Counted from the stretch's first letter, positions 18,251 through 28,436 are shown. The stretch: DNA of 64,000 bases from Sulfurovum sp. (GCA_027049035.1 JALTVI010000107.1:11824-75823), one strand, 5' to 3'. Notes: generated by a model not told the origin, from the sequence alone. Program-made: numbers and translations.

Positions 18251-19320
18251 AGATGGTCCTTAATAACAGTGACAATTTCCATTTGTACTTTTTCTGTAAG
18301 TTCTGGGAAAATGGGCAAGCACAATATTTTTTCACTTATGTCTCTGGAAACTGGGCAGTATTGCTTTGGCTCAATATAGTTTAGCGTATCCAAAGATGGA
18401 TAAAAGTATCTTCTTGGGTAGATACCTTTTTCAGCCAAAGCTTGTTTAACGTCTAAGAGCTGTTCTTCACTTTTGAAGATCACAGGGAAATAGCTATAGT
18501 TTTTTGATGCATTTTCATTTTGCTTTTGAAATTTTACGATATTGTGCAGTTCTTTTTCATACAGTACCGTAACCTCTTTTCGTTTTTGAAAAATTGTATC
18601 CATTTCATCAAGCATACAGAGCCCCATTGCTGCTTCAAACTCGTTCATCTTTGCATTCGTACCCAGTTCAGGAATGGACTCTGCATTCTCGATCCCGAAG
18701 TTTATGAGATATCTGGCCTTTTCAACCAGGTTGTCATCATTGATTATCAACGCGCCGCCTTCAATGGTGTGAAACAGCTTGGTGGCATGAAAACTGAGTG
18801 TCGAGATATCTCCATAGTTCAGCAGGCTCTCACCTTTATAGTCTACATCAAAAGCATGTGCAGCATCGTAGATGACTTTCAGGTTGTGCTTTTTTGCGAT
18901 CTTGTCAATGGCTTCAACATCACAGGCATTGCCAAAGACATGCACCGGTACAATAGCGGAGGTATGCGGTGTTATCAGAGCCTCTATATTGTGTGGGTCG
19001 ATATTGAGTGTATCAGGATCGATATCTGCAAAAATGGGAAGGAGGCCATTGGTCACGAGCGAACTTGTAGTCGCGACGAAAGAGAAGGGGGTTGTAACGG
19101 CAACCCCCTTGATGTCCAGTGTCCTGTAAGCAATCTCAAGCGCCGCTGTCCCATTGGCTACCAAGACGACATTTTTTACACCAAGATATTTGGCCAGTCT
19201 CTTTTCAAGTTGCTTGACCATCGGCCCGTTATTTGTCACCCACCCGTTTGCATAGATCTCATCTATATACTTCTTGTATTTCTCTTTGCTGGGAAGATGG
19301 GTTTTGGTGACGTTAATCAC
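18247..19320 (-). CDS. DegT/DnrJ-family nucleotide-sugar aminotransferase
   Basis: PLP-dependent sugar aminotransferase, 357 aa. Segments seen: VLVANGTAALEIAYR near 53, FSFVATTSSLV, VIYDAAHAFDV near 148 and the PLP-lysine block LSFHATKLFHTIEGGA near 172. It likely aminates a keto sugar, for instance the dTDP-4-keto-6-deoxyglucose made by RmlB. GTG start at 19320 with AAGGA eight bases upstream. It pairs with the WbqC gene by a 4-nt overlap. A 137-nt gap without any obvious feature separates it from the upstream membrane protein. Confidence 0.87.
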   Translation of the reverse strand: MINVTKTHLPSKEKYKKYIDEIYANGWVTNNGPMVKQLEKRLAKYLGVKNVVLVANGTAALEIAYRTLDIKGVAVTTPFSFVATTSSLVTNGLLPIFADIDPDTLNIDPHNIEALITPHTSAIVPVHVFGNACDVEAIDKIAKKHNLKVIYDAAHAFDVDYKGESLLNYGDISTLSFHATKLFHTIEGGALIINDDNLVEKARYLINFGIENAESIPELGTNAKMNEFEAAMGLCMLDEMDTIFQKRKEVTVLYEKELHNIVKFQKQNENASKNYSYFPVIFKSEEQLLDVKQALAEKGIYPRRYFYPSLDTLNYIEPKQYCPVSRDISEKILCLPIFPELTEKVQMEIVTVIKDHL

Positions 19321-19457
19321 TATAGGATTCCTTTTATTTGTTTCAAAATCTTTTTATATTTCAGTGGCCTGATTGATAAGGCATTGTTTATGGTTCTGTT
19401 GCAGGTTTTTGCCAAGAGCTTCTCTAAATATCTAAAGTATTCTATCATGATATGTAT

Positions 19458-21230
19458 CTATTTATGATTGTTTTTTGGTTTTGTCCGGGGTGTAAAAATG
19501 ATAAAATCATCATTTTCCCAAACTTTGACATAATTATGTTTTTTTAGAAAATTTTTGATAATTGTATTTTGTTGTTTGTACCTTTTGTTTGTTAAAGGTA
19601 TTTTTTCTCTTTCTGTTGGCCAAGATTTAGCATTCGTTTGTGTTTTGGCAGTAATGACAAGGGGCAAATCTTTTTCTTTTTGTGCTTTTAACAGTTTTTT
19701 TTCAAGTGTCAGAGGTGTTTCATAGAGTGGATTAGGATTGTCAATATACGGCTTGGTACTGCTTAGGTATTGTACCAAAGGAATCCTGCCAAATGTTAGC
19801 ATGTAATTATAGTGTATAGTGTATTTTGGTAAAACGTTCAAAAGTTCTGTCAATGTGTCCGCACGCGTTTGTGTTGTCAAGTTGTATTTCAAAAGTGGAT
19901 GATCCACGGTGGCTGTCATGCTGAATTTGGCACGATTGTCTCCATAGGCAGCAAAGTAAAAGGTTGACACTATGATGGAAAACAGTACAAGTGTTACGCT
20001 AATATATTTTTTTAGAAAAAATACCCGATTCTTTCCTAAAGAGAACAGCCCTAGTTGTAATGATGAAAGATTGTAGAGCCAAACAAGAATAATTGGCAGA
20101 CCAAAATACATGCCTCGAACATACTTACGCAAATGAGTATCTGATCCCAAAGGTAAAATTTCGATTAGCAGAAAAGCAATCAAAGCAAGTAATGAAAAAG
20201 CAGGGCTGGTACGAGCATTCTTGAGAGTAATGAAGATAAGGATAATGTAAAAGAGACCTATAATGCCTTTATGAATAAAATAGTAGGTTGGTTGAGACAA
20301 TATATGACTGACGAGCATAATAATAAATACAGTGATGCAGGAAAGAATAAAAGCGAGCAGCCATGAAAGTTTTTGACTATGGTTCCATAAATTACTAATC
20401 CAACCAATAAAAATAATTCCTAAAGCGAAAACCGTACCATACCCAAATGCAGATAACTGATCTTTCAGGAAATTATTCAGCATAAAAAAAAGATTGTGAG
20501 TATTCGAGCTTTCTTTTGCAGTATGCATTAAACCATGCAACCCTTGTCCATATAACTCAAGTTGTCCAATAGCTTTCATTACTGTGAGTGTAAAAAGAAT
20601 TGAGACTAAATACCCAGATACCAATAAAAGGGATTTTTTAAAACTTTCCTTTAAAGGTTTATGTGTGATGAAATCATAATAAAGAATAGGCAATAGAAAG
20701 CCTATTCCCAATAGGTTTGGGAAACGAATAAATATATTTAACCCAAGAATTACTCCTGAGAAAAGAAAGTATTTTCTGTTATTGTCAATAAGCCCGAAAT
20801 AGAGGAAATAAATGGCCAGAAGATAGAAAAAGGCAGTGAGATTGTTATGATTGATAATAGTTCCTAAATCAATATTAACAAAGACAATAGTGACAGACAG
20901 GCTAAGTAGAAGAAGCGTTTTGGAAGTATAAGGCTTTAGCATTTTGTAAACCAAAATCAAGGATAAATATATGAGCATAATGTGCATGGCCTTGAATCCG
21001 AATAATCCAATTTCATTAAACATGGAATTTATCGAGGAGGCGATAACAACACTTAGCCAGGTGGGAAATATCTTAATCATGGAAGCAGGATCGTTCCAAA
21101 AGTTTTTATAGTAGGTAAGCCAAAAACCTGTATCTGTCATATCAATTCCTGATATCACCATATACCAAGGATACAGAATCAAAAAAAGATAAAGGGAAAA
21201 ATGAATCAAATTATTTCTTGAAAAATGCAT
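19458..21230 (-). CDS. Multispan membrane protein, possible GT-C glycosyltransferase
   Basis: 590-aa membrane protein with roughly 11-13 hydrophobic helices and a soluble C-terminal tail of about 130 residues. The first large loop has an acidic GIDMTDTGFW segment, which recalls GT-C lipid-sugar transferases, but I do not recognise a defined family. It could be a lipid-phosphate-sugar transferase or the missing polymerase. The frame is open to ATG 21260; ATG 21230 is preferred because GAGG lies six bases upstream. It overlaps the aminotransferase by 20 nt. Confidence 0.7.
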   Translation of the reverse strand: MHFSRNNLIHFSLYLFLILYPWYMVISGIDMTDTGFWLTYYKNFWNDPASMIKIFPTWLSVVIASSINSMFNEIGLFGFKAMHIMLIYLSLILVYKMLKPYTSKTLLLLSLSVTIVFVNIDLGTIINHNNLTAFFYLLAIYFLYFGLIDNNRKYFLFSGVILGLNIFIRFPNLLGIGFLLPILYYDFITHKPLKESFKKSLLLVSGYLVSILFTLTVMKAIGQLELYGQGLHGLMHTAKESSNTHNLFFMLNNFLKDQLSAFGYGTVFALGIIFIGWISNLWNHSQKLSWLLAFILSCITVFIIMLVSHILSQPTYYFIHKGIIGLFYIILIFITLKNARTSPAFSLLALIAFLLIEILPLGSDTHLRKYVRGMYFGLPIILVWLYNLSSLQLGLFSLGKNRVFFLKKYISVTLVLFSIIVSTFYFAAYGDNRAKFSMTATVDHPLLKYNLTTQTRADTLTELLNVLPKYTIHYNYMLTFGRIPLVQYLSSTKPYIDNPNPLYETPLTLEKKLLKAQKEKDLPLVITAKTQTNAKSWPTEREKIPLTNKRYKQQNTIIKNFLKKHNYVKVWENDDFIIFTPRTKPKNNHK

Positions 21231-22344
21231 AAATAGCCTCAATAATATGTTTTTGTTCATTATCTTCTAACCTATAATACATGGGTAACCTTATCAGTCG
21301 TTCACTCTCCTTTGTGGTAAATGCATCCCCACCACTAAATCTTCCAAACTTCAATCCTGCCGGTGCGCTGTGCAATGGTACGTAATGGAAAACAGCCCAT
21401 ACTTCTTTTTCTTTAAGGTATGCAAGCAACTCTGTCCTGGTTTCTAGGTTATTTACTTTTATGTAAAACATATGGGCGTTGTGTACACACCCTTGGGGGA
21501 TAATGGGTAGTTCCAAAAGTCCTTTCTCTTCCAACTCTTTCAATTCATTATAGTAGGCTTGCCAGCTTGCCAGTCTGTTCTTGTTGATTTCATCAGCTTT
21601 TTCAAGCTGTCCCCAAAGGAAGGCAGCGTTCAATTCACTTGGAAGATAACTGCTCCCAATGTCAACCCACGAATATTTATCGACCATGCCCCGGAAAAAC
21701 TGGCTTCTGTTTGTCCCTTTTTCCCTTATGACTTCTGCACGATCTATGAAACGCTCATCATTGATGATGAGCAATCCGCCTTCTCCTCCGCTGGTATAGT
21801 TTTTTGTCTCATGAAAACTATAGGTTCCCAAATGACCGATTGTTCCAAGAGCTCTACCTTTATAGGTACTCATCATACCTTGTGCAGCATCTTCAATGAC
21901 AAAAAGGTTATGTCTGTCAGCTATATCCATAATTGTATCCATTTCACAGGCAACACCAGCGTAGTGAACTGGAACTATGGCTTTGGTTTTCTCTGTGATG
22001 GCTGCTTCTATCAGCGTTTCGTCTATATTCATTGTATCAGGCCGTATATCGACAAAGATAATTTTTGCACCCCTTAATACAAAAGCATTGGCAGTTGAGA
22101 CAAAAGTGTAGCTTGGCATGATGACCTCATCTCCTGGCTGTATATCTATGAGAATCGCTGCCATCTCGAGTGCATGGGTGCATGAGGTGGTTAAAAGTGC
22201 TTTTTTGCAACCCAACTTTTCTTCGAACCAGGTATGGCATTGCTGTGTAAACTCACCATCACCTGAGAGCTTGTTGCTATGCAAAGCTTTTAGGAGATAT
22301 ACTTCTTCATTACCCGTTACTGGTGGTTTGTTGAATGGTATCAT
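21211..22344 (-). CDS. rffA: dTDP-4-amino-4,6-dideoxygalactose transaminase (RffA/WecE)
   Basis: 377-aa PLP aminotransferase closely matching RffA/WecE. Marks are [17 protein letters not shown] at the start, [15 protein letters not shown] near 53, [12 protein letters not shown] near 153 and the PLP-lysine block [17 protein letters not shown] near 178. It uses dTDP-4-keto-6-deoxyglucose, which RmlA and RmlB of the same operon supply, to make dTDP-Fuc4N. ATG 22344 is chosen over the TTG before it because GGGAG is correctly placed. It overlaps the acetyltransferase gene by 35 nt, suggesting that gene finishes the Fuc4NAc step. Confidence 0.9.
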   Translation of the reverse strand: MIPFNKPPVTGNEEVYLLKALHSNKLSGDGEFTQQCHTWFEEKLGCKKALLTTSCTHALEMAAILIDIQPGDEVIMPSYTFVSTANAFVLRGAKIIFVDIRPDTMNIDETLIEAAITEKTKAIVPVHYAGVACEMDTIMDIADRHNLFVIEDAAQGMMSTYKGRALGTIGHLGTYSFHETKNYTSGGEGGLLIINDERFIDRAEVIREKGTNRSQFFRGMVDKYSWVDIGSSYLPSELNAAFLWGQLEKADEINKNRLASWQAYYNELKELEEKGLLELPIIPQGCVHNAHMFYIKVNNLETRTELLAYLKEKEVWAVFHYVPLHSAPAGLKFGRFSGGDAFTTKESERLIRLPMYYRLEDNEQKHIIEAIYAFFKK

Positions 22345-22864
22345 CAAGCTCCCTTTTTTTAATAAATTTTGCAGGTGTCCCTCCTACTATGGTATAGGGA
22401 GCAACATCTTTGACTACTGTACTCCCTGCTGCAACAATGGCACCTTCTCCAATCGTTACTCCTTCTAAAATTGTTGATTTACCGCCTATCCATGAGTGAC
22501 TCTTGAGAATAATCGGGGCACCACTGTCTTCAAGGTTTAGGGACTTTGAATTATGTCCTGCTGCAAAAAAAGAGACTTCTGGTCCTATGGCGACATTATC
22601 TTCAATAATGATTTTTGCATCTTTTATTTTATAGCCGGCATAAAAGCTGCAGCCACGGTTAATACTGACATTTGACCCTATACTGATTTGGCTTGGATAT
22701 CGAAAATATGTTTTAAAGTCTATATGAACATTAGAACCCATTTTATTAAATATTAATTTGTAAATAGGATATTTGAATAAAAATGGTAATAACTCTAAAC
22801 AAATAAAGAAAATATTGTAGATATAACTGTAGGTACTTACCAATATTTTTCTTTTACTTATCAT
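22310..22864 (-). CDS. Hexapeptide-repeat acetyltransferase
   Basis: 184-aa left-handed beta-helix acetyltransferase with repeats [50 protein letters not shown] and [17 protein letters not shown], the LacA/NodL-like signature. A hydrophobic N-terminal stretch (about residues 14-35) may hold it at the membrane. It may acetylate the amino group made by RffA or an O-position. It overlaps the SMR-like gene by 4 nt and rffA by 35 nt. Confidence 0.87.
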   Translation of the reverse strand: MISKRKILVSTYSYIYNIFFICLELLPFLFKYPIYKLIFNKMGSNVHIDFKTYFRYPSQISIGSNVSINRGCSFYAGYKIKDAKIIIEDNVAIGPEVSFFAAGHNSKSLNLEDSGAPIILKSHSWIGGKSTILEGVTIGEGAIVAAGSTVVKDVAPYTIVGGTPAKFIKKRELDDTIQQTTSNG

Positions 22865-23187
22865 CTTCCTCCTCCTATGAAAATAATTATACCCGAAGTT
22901 AAAAGGATGGTTCCCAAAATTTTATTTTTATTCAAAGGTTCCTTAAATAAATATACTGAGGCTATTAAAACTGACAGATATACAGAACTCATGATAACAG
23001 TAAAGTATTTCAGTTCAATTATTTTCATTAAATAGAAGGATGTAATAATGGCAAATATAAATAAAATATATCCCAAAGACAAAAAGAATATGGTCATGTG
23101 TCCTTTTGTCATAGTGGCTTTTTTTAAAAAAATTTGGCCCGTAGTATTTATCATAATTAGAAACAAGCTAATTAATATTACTTTCAT
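22861..23187 (-). CDS. Small 4-TM SMR/ArnF-like membrane protein
   Basis: 108-aa protein made of four predicted helices, with the EamA/SMR closing pattern [23 protein letters not shown]. It overlaps its partner gene upstream by 4 nt. Paired small proteins of this type (ArnE/ArnF) are thought to flip undecaprenyl-phosphate-sugar across the membrane, so the pair here may move a lipid-linked monosaccharide, perhaps one made by the GtrB-like GT2 at 26654. That role is inferred. Confidence 0.75.
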   Translation of the reverse strand: MKVILISLFLIMINTTGQIFLKKATMTKGHMTIFFLSLGYILFIFAIITSFYLMKIIELKYFTVIMSSVYLSVLIASVYLFKEPLNKNKILGTILLTSGIIIFIGGGR

Positions 23188-23516
23188 AAGTTTTTCTTTC
23201 CGATAAGGTATAGGCCGGTAACCATCAACATAAGACCCACTATGTTTGTCAAAGTAATGGTTTCATGAAACAGAAGAACTGCATATAAAAAAATTAATAC
23301 TTGAACCAGAGAATTAAACGGATAGACTCTGGAAAGTTCATTGTACTGCAAAATAATTTGCCATATATAGGCCCTTGCAATGATGAACCCAAATGCCACA
23401 ATCATTAAAATTATGCTTAATGTTGGATAAACTGATGCGTATTTGATACTTAAAAAAGAGAGAGATTGCAGGAAAACACCCAAAAGAACCAAATGTACTT
23501 TTTTAATTTCTAACAT
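23184..23516 (-). CDS. Small 4-TM SMR/ArnE-like membrane protein
   Basis: 110-aa four-helix membrane protein with LSRVYPFNSLVQVLIF and FHETITLTNIVGLMLMVTG, both typical of the EamA/SMR half-module. Its stop overlaps the start of the second SMR-like gene, so the two are likely made together and act as a heterodimer, as ArnE and ArnF are believed to. It starts eight nt after the sulfotransferase gene. Confidence 0.75.
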   Translation of the reverse strand: MLEIKKVHLVLLGVFLQSLSFLSIKYASVYPTLSIILMIVAFGFIIARAYIWQIILQYNELSRVYPFNSLVQVLIFLYAVLLFHETITLTNIVGLMLMVTGLYLIGKKNL

Positions 23517-23524
23517 AGTTTAAA

Positions 23525-24382
23525 TCATTTAAATAGTTTATTATAATACTCAATATCTTTTGAAAAATATTGTTTAGCTAATAAAATATTTTTATCACTT
23601 TCTGGTGTATTATTGGGGTTGTGGTTAGTTGTTGTGAAAAAGCTGCTTATATTATCATAAAGTAATCGAATCTTTTTAACGCTGGAAGGGGGCAGTTTGC
23701 TGAGAAACTCTATAAGCCATTGCTGTCTTAATAGATTCGCCAATAAAGATATATGACCTCGATTACTGGCGTTTATTTTTTTATTTTGAAAGTTTGATTC
23801 ATTAAAAAAATTATTAACTTCAAGAAAGTTTTCTATTTTTATTAGTAGTTGCAAAGGATTATCTGAAAACAACTTAAAATCAATAATCAATACATGGTTA
23901 CCATATACTTTTTTGATATCCTCGATCAGGTTTTGGATATCACCATCTTGAATATTGAATGGAATTTCTTTCCCGTCTTCAATTAAAGTATACTTACCTT
24001 CTAAAAAATCTTCAAAGGAACATATGGATTTGTCAAAGGTTGCTATTTGTTTATAAAATGAATAAACCCATTCGTCAGGTTTTCTCACAAAAAGCATTAC
24101 TTTGGCATTCGGATTTATTTCTTTAATTCTTTTATAGCTCTTTAAATTCCTGTCAGCAAAATATAAAGTTTCGGTGTCAATACCTATTTGAGACTCTTCC
24201 ATTTCTTTGAAGTGCTCTAAAAACCAGTCTAAACTTTTATCTCTATGCAAGCTAAAATAATTTGTTTTTCTTCTAAAAGGAACATATATTTCAGGGTGTC
24301 TATTTAAATTGTGATATAAAAATGTTGTCCCCGCTCTTGGCATTCCTATTATATAGGTTATATTTTTTAATCTTTCTTTCAA
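23525..24382 (-). CDS. PAPS-dependent sulfotransferase
   Basis: 285-aa sulfotransferase. The PAPS loop YIIGMPRAGTTFLYHNL is at residues about 9-25 and is followed by NRHPEIYVP, a family-typical extension; the 3'-phosphate site MLFVRKPDEWVYSFYKQ lies near 96. Start overlaps the second WbqC gene by 4 nt, repeating the WbqC-sulfotransferase pairing seen at 16728-18250. That repeated pairing hints that the two act on the same sugar. Confidence 0.87.
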   Translation of the reverse strand: MKERLKNITYIIGMPRAGTTFLYHNLNRHPEIYVPFRRKTNYFSLHRDKSLDWFLEHFKEMEESQIGIDTETLYFADRNLKSYKRIKEINPNAKVMLFVRKPDEWVYSFYKQIATFDKSICSFEDFLEGKYTLIEDGKEIPFNIQDGDIQNLIEDIKKVYGNHVLIIDFKLFSDNPLQLLIKIENFLEVNNFFNESNFQNKKINASNRGHISLLANLLRQQWLIEFLSKLPPSSVKKIRLLYDNISSFFTTTNHNPNNTPESDKNILLAKQYFSKDIEYYNKLFK

Positions 24383-25080
24383 TTTTTTTCCTTGAAACTT
24401 TTCATGAATTTGGTTGCATTGCTACCCTCATTGAAAATCAAATCCAATATTGTCACACCATGTTCAAATGGTGGATGCAGTTGACTATACTCCTCATATC
24501 CACTGTAATCCATCCATTCTACTGCTATGTTCTCCTGTTTTGCCAAGTTCTCATCAAAATAATCTTTTGCTGCGGGTCCGCTTAAATAGATATCTGCACT
24601 ACAATCTTTGCAGATTCCAAGAAGTTTTTCTGTTTGACCATCCACAAGATCAAATTCGCTGGACCATCTTATTTTTGTTGATATGCCTAAAATATCATTG
24701 ATTGCAATAATAAGCTTATAGTTGATTTGGCTGAGGTACGCTTCGTTACTGTTTAAATACAGTTCTTCGAAAATATCTTTATATTCTTTAAAATATTTTG
24801 TTTTGCCATAGTTGTGCTTTATAGTCTCCCAATGTTTTTTCCCCCACGTGTCATCACTGATTTTCGTTTCATTTATCTTTTGAAAATATTTGCCTTTTAC
24901 GTCAACCGGAATACTCAACCACTTTAAGCCCTGCGGTGTTTTTATTTTATTTCTATTTCTCCAGTCTCTTCTGGTATACTGCATGTCATCATAGAGTATA
25001 AATTCATCGACCATGTTTATCATGTCAAAATAGCCTTTCCATGGAATATAGTTTGATTGTAATATGGCTATCTTCTTCAC
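24379..25080 (-). CDS. WbqC-family protein
   Basis: 233-aa WbqC-like protein with IAILQSNYIPWKGYFDMIN, YDDMQYTRRDWRNRN and DIYLSGPAAKDYFDE, the family blocks in order. It is a distant paralogue of the one at 17561. It overlaps the sulfotransferase downstream and the propeller protein upstream by 4 nt each. Function not established for this family. Confidence 0.85.
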   Translation of the reverse strand: MKKIAILQSNYIPWKGYFDMINMVDEFILYDDMQYTRRDWRNRNKIKTPQGLKWLSIPVDVKGKYFQKINETKISDDTWGKKHWETIKHNYGKTKYFKEYKDIFEELYLNSNEAYLSQINYKLIIAINDILGISTKIRWSSEFDLVDGQTEKLLGICKDCSADIYLSGPAAKDYFDENLAKQENIAVEWMDYSGYEEYSQLHPPFEHGVTILDLIFNEGSNATKFMKSFKEKN

Positions 25081-25985
25081 AGGTCCCTCTCTAAAACGGC
25101 TAAACCAAACCCTTCTTTCCCATATTCATTTCCATTGTATAGCATATATTGGTCTCCTTTATGATCAAAGACAAATGGGTAGCAGATCATTTCGCTGTCC
25201 CATCCTACCTCACTTACATCTATTCCGGAATTTTGTTTTCTCTCCCATTTCTGCCCATCCGGGCTATATGCATAACCTATTCTATATTTCGTTCCGTCTC
25301 CTGAACGATATGAAAACCACATATGGTAACCATCTGTATCTTTAATTACAGTTGGTCTCGAAAATGCTTGTGCGATTCCTATTTCATAAGGTATTGCCAA
25401 ACCGTGTTTTTGCCATGTTTCACCATCTTTGGAAGTTGCATACTTTATTACATGTATCATTTCACCGTTTTCACTTGTCCAGTCTATGGTAGAGCCATAC
25501 CACATTTTATAACTCTCTTCATCCTGCATAACCCAAGAGTAGGAAAGACTTACCGGATCCTCTTCATCAGCTCCAATATATGGTTTGTCAGGAGAAAGTT
25601 CTAATGTTTCAAAATCATCATTTACCCTGAATCTTCCTATATCTCCTCTCCAATGGCCACCGTTGCGTATCTGCCAAGCCATAAACTGTATATAGTTTAC
25701 GCCTTTCACATTATACATATTACCGATACTGATTCCGTGTGAATAGAAACTGTCGTTATCTCCATAAATGAAAACTGCTTCTTTGCAAACATTGATGACG
25801 CTCTGTTCTAAAATATCTATGTCCACATACCCGACAGAGGACTTGTTTTCTTTATCTCTACCACTGAAAAACACTCTAAAAATATCATCTCTTAAATGTA
25901 CTGCAAGAGGATTGGAAGCATGCGATATTAAATATTTGTCTATAGGCTGACAAGAATAAACTTGTCCAAGTTTTTTCCATCTCAT
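25077..25985 (-). CDS. Five-bladed propeller protein, GH43/GH32-like
   Basis: 302-aa soluble protein with the repeating W-Y/F and D-G pattern of a five-bladed beta-propeller glycosidase fold: RVFFSGRDKENKSSVGYVDI, ESYKMWYGSTIDWTS, ATSKDGETWQKHG, YHMWFSYRSGDGTKYRIGY and SPDGQKWERK. No signal peptide, so it acts in the cytoplasm. Such proteins appear in polysaccharide clusters with unknown roles; activity as a glycosidase is not proven. It overlaps the WbqC gene by 4 nt. Confidence 0.75.
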   Translation of the reverse strand: MRWKKLGQVYSCQPIDKYLISHASNPLAVHLRDDIFRVFFSGRDKENKSSVGYVDIDILEQSVINVCKEAVFIYGDNDSFYSHGISIGNMYNVKGVNYIQFMAWQIRNGGHWRGDIGRFRVNDDFETLELSPDKPYIGADEEDPVSLSYSWVMQDEESYKMWYGSTIDWTSENGEMIHVIKYATSKDGETWQKHGLAIPYEIGIAQAFSRPTVIKDTDGYHMWFSYRSGDGTKYRIGYAYSPDGQKWERKQNSGIDVSEVGWDSEMICYPFVFDHKGDQYMLYNGNEYGKEGFGLAVLERDL

Positions 25986-25987
25986 TT

Positions 25988-26650
25988 TTATATGCCTCTT
26001 AGTCGGTTGCTAGGTACCCTTGATGCTTCGGTTGCTTTTTCCATATAAACTTTGTTATCTTCTGTATTACCTAAAATGAGTGCGCCGGCACCAATAACAT
26101 TTGATTTACCGATTTTTATATGATCACGCAATGTGGCATTAACGCCAATAAAGGTATTTTCACCCACCTCTACACCACCAGAAATTACAACATGTGATGT
26201 AATAAAACAGTTACTTCGGATGATTGAATGGTGTCCAATATGGTTACCGCTCCACAATGTAACATTGTTGTGTATTGTAACATAAGGTTGAATCGTATTG
26301 TCTTCGAGAATAAAGCAGTTTTCACCAATATTTTTGGTAAAAATTGATGCTTTTGTACTAATATAAGAAGCAATTTTATATCCATATGCTTTACACTGTT
26401 GATATTTCTCAGTCCGTATTTGATTAAGTTTGCTATATCCAATTGCTATAAAAATTTCATATTTATTTGGAGGGAAAACATCGATTATATGTTCAAAATC
26501 AATAACAGGTAGTCCAAACAGGGTTGTTTTCTCTTGAACATAAGATGAATCCGCAGTAAATGCAACGACTTCATATGGACTATCATTTGTAAAATAGTAA
26601 TAGGCCATTTCTGCCTGTTCTCCAATACCAAAAATAAGTAACTTTTTCAT
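25988..26650 (-). CDS. NeuD/PglD-type sugar acetyltransferase
   Basis: 220-aa protein with an N-terminal nucleotide-binding-like half (KLLIFGIGEQAEMAYYYF) and a C-terminal left-handed beta-helix (IGENCFILEDNTIQPYVTI, IGHHSIIRSNCFITSH, VEVGENTFIGVNATL, IGKSNVIGAGALIL). This is the two-part layout of NeuD and PglD. It likely N- or O-acetylates a nucleotide-linked sugar. It begins three nt after the GT2 gene. Confidence 0.85.
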   Translation of the reverse strand: MKKLLIFGIGEQAEMAYYYFTNDSPYEVVAFTADSSYVQEKTTLFGLPVIDFEHIIDVFPPNKYEIFIAIGYSKLNQIRTEKYQQCKAYGYKIASYISTKASIFTKNIGENCFILEDNTIQPYVTIHNNVTLWSGNHIGHHSIIRSNCFITSHVVISGGVEVGENTFIGVNATLRDHIKIGKSNVIGAGALILGNTEDNKVYMEKATEASRVPSNRLRGI

Positions 26651-26653
26651 AAA

Positions 26654-27577
26654 TCAATCTCCCTCATATATATGTTTGATAATCGTAAGTGGCCTGTTTT
26701 TTACTTCTATAAAAATATGAGCCAAGTAAATTCCAATAATACCCAGAAATAAAATAATCATACCACCAAAAAATGATATTGAAACCATTACAGATGTCCA
26801 ACCATCAATAACTTTGTGGTTTACAACTTTATTTATAATCAAATATATTATATAGACAATCGAAGTCAATGTAATGAACAAGCCTGTATTAAAAGCAAGC
26901 CACAAAGGTTTTGATGAGGCAGAGGTAATAATACGTACAAGAAGTTTTATTTTATCAACCAGTGAATATGTAGTTGGGCTATGACTGTGTTTTTTGACTA
27001 TTATTCTTTTTGACTCAAATCCGGTTAAAACAGTTAATATACTAAATACCAGTTCCTTTTCCTGGAAACGGATTAAGTTTTTGGTATATCTTTTACTCAT
27101 GAGACGAACAGTTAAAAAATTATTTGGTATTTTTGTATCACTAAAGAAATTAAATAGAGAATAAAATAGTTTACCGCTCCACCTTTCAAACCAGCTACCT
27201 TTTCTATTTTTTTGTATACCGTAAACCATATCGACATTTATATCGGTTTGAATCTCTTGCCAAAACTTACCCAATAGTTCAGGTTCCTCCTCAAGGTCAC
27301 TATCTATCAAAAAAACAAAATCACCCTCGGCATGGGAAAGTCCGGTCATAATAGCTTTGTGGTGGCCAAAGTTTCTTGAAAGTTCTATCACTTTTACCTT
27401 GCTGTCTTTTTTATATAACTCGACAGCTTTTTGAAGGCTATCATCCGGACTGCCGTCATCGACAAAGATAATTTCATAGTCGTCTGTTATTTTTTTAGCC
27501 TCTTTGCTAATCCGTTCATAAAACTCATCAATATATAAAGAAGATTTATAGAGGGTTGTTACAATAGAAAGTTGCAT
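26654..27577 (-). CDS. GtrB/ArnC-like polyprenyl-phosphate glycosyltransferase
   Basis: 307-aa GT2 enzyme of the DPM1/GtrB/ArnC type: LSIVTTLYKSSLYIDEF, FVDDGSPDDSL, FGHHKAIMTGLSHAEGDFVFLIDSDLEEEP (metal-binding DSD near 93), then two C-terminal membrane helices near 225-285. Enzymes of this shape load a single sugar on undecaprenyl phosphate on the cytoplasmic face. The ArnE/F-like pair at 22861-23516 could flip the product. A 55-nt gap separates it from cysQ. Confidence 0.87.
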   Translation of the reverse strand: MQLSIVTTLYKSSLYIDEFYERISKEAKKITDDYEIIFVDDGSPDDSLQKAVELYKKDSKVKVIELSRNFGHHKAIMTGLSHAEGDFVFLIDSDLEEEPELLGKFWQEIQTDINVDMVYGIQKNRKGSWFERWSGKLFYSLFNFFSDTKIPNNFLTVRLMSKRYTKNLIRFQEKELVFSILTVLTGFESKRIIVKKHSHSPTTYSLVDKIKLLVRIITSASSKPLWLAFNTGLFITLTSIVYIIYLIINKVVNHKVIDGWTSVMVSISFFGGMIILFLGIIGIYLAHIFIEVKNRPLTIIKHIYEGD

Positions 27578-27632
27578 AATGGTCTATCCTCAATTCTTTT
27601 GATAAGAGATTATGGTAAAAAGCTTCAAATCC

Positions 27633-28436
27633 TTATTTTACAATGAACCATGGATTAAGAAGATTCTCTTTATTGTACTTCATGGGTTCGGGGGTCAGAG
27701 CCTGGGGGTCATACTGATAGGTCATCTTTCCGCTCTCTCTGACAATAGCATCTGCCGCTGCGGTATCCCACTCCATGGTGGGAGCAAGACGCGGATAGAT
27801 ATCGGCACTGCCTTCTGCTACCATGACCAGCTTGAGAGAACTTCCTTTGGAAACCTGTTCTATCTGCTCTGTATCTTTTGCCAGGGTATCAATGAACGCT
27901 TGTGTCTCTTCGGAAAGGTGTGATTTGGATGCTACAACCTTTAGTAATTTTTCGGGTGCGGTGTTGGTCTCCAGCGGCAGTTTCTGTCCGTTCTTGAAAG
28001 CACCTTCACCCTGTTTTGCATAGTACATTTCACCAAGTGCAGGTGCATAGACCACACCGAGTACGGGAGTCTCTTTGTGAATAAGTGCAATATTGACGGT
28101 AAATTCACCGTTTTTCTTGATGAACTCTTTTGTGCCGTCAATGGGGTCTATGCACCAATAGTACTCCCAGTTTTTCCTTGTCTCGTAAGGGATCTCTTTC
28201 CCCTCTTCCGACATAATGGGAATACTTTTAAATGTTGAATGTTGAATGTTGAGTGTTGAATTAAGAGCTTCAAGTCTTGCCATGATAATCTCATTGGATT
28301 TTAAGTCGGCTTCTGTCAAAGGAGACTTGTCATCTTTGTAATCTATCTGAAAGTCTTTAGCATAAATCTCCATGATCGCATCACCGGCCTCTTTGGCAAT
28401 GGAAATGATATTTTCTATCTGTATATTTTTAAGCAT
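27633..28436 (-). CDS. cysQ: 3'(2'),5'-bisphosphate nucleotidase CysQ
   Basis: 267-aa member of the inositol monophosphatase superfamily. It removes 3'-phosphate from PAP, the by-product of every sulfotransfer reaction, so it fits a sulfation operon. Metal-site blocks are visible: [16 protein letters not shown] (near 34), IMSEEGKE (near 73), [13 protein letters not shown] (near 93) and [12 protein letters not shown] (near 219). About ten residues ([11 protein letters not shown], near 59) are encoded by a short tandem repeat and lie between helix alpha and the SEEG strand, where homologues are shorter. It overlaps cysC by 8 nt. Confidence 0.93.
   Translation of the reverse strand: MLKNIQIENIISIAKEAGDAIMEIYAKDFQIDYKDDKSPLTEADLKSNEIIMARLEALNSTLNIQHSTFKSIPIMSEEGKEIPYETRKNWEYYWCIDPIDGTKEFIKKNGEFTVNIALIHKETPVLGVVYAPALGEMYYAKQGEGAFKNGQKLPLETNTAPEKLLKVVASKSHLSEETQAFIDTLAKDTEQIEQVSKGSSLKLVMVAEGSADIYPRLAPTMEWDTAAADAIVRESGKMTYQYDPQALTPEPMKYNKENLLNPWFIVK
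28228..28262. repeat. 7-bp array (TGTTGAA)n inside cysQ
   Basis: Four to five copies of TGTTGAA (one TGTTGAG) on the plus strand, in frame in cysQ. The array is preceded by TACTTTTAAA, the same ten bases that precede the equivalent array (opposite strand) between cysN and cysD. The junction hairpin here is imperfect. Confidence 0.85.
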
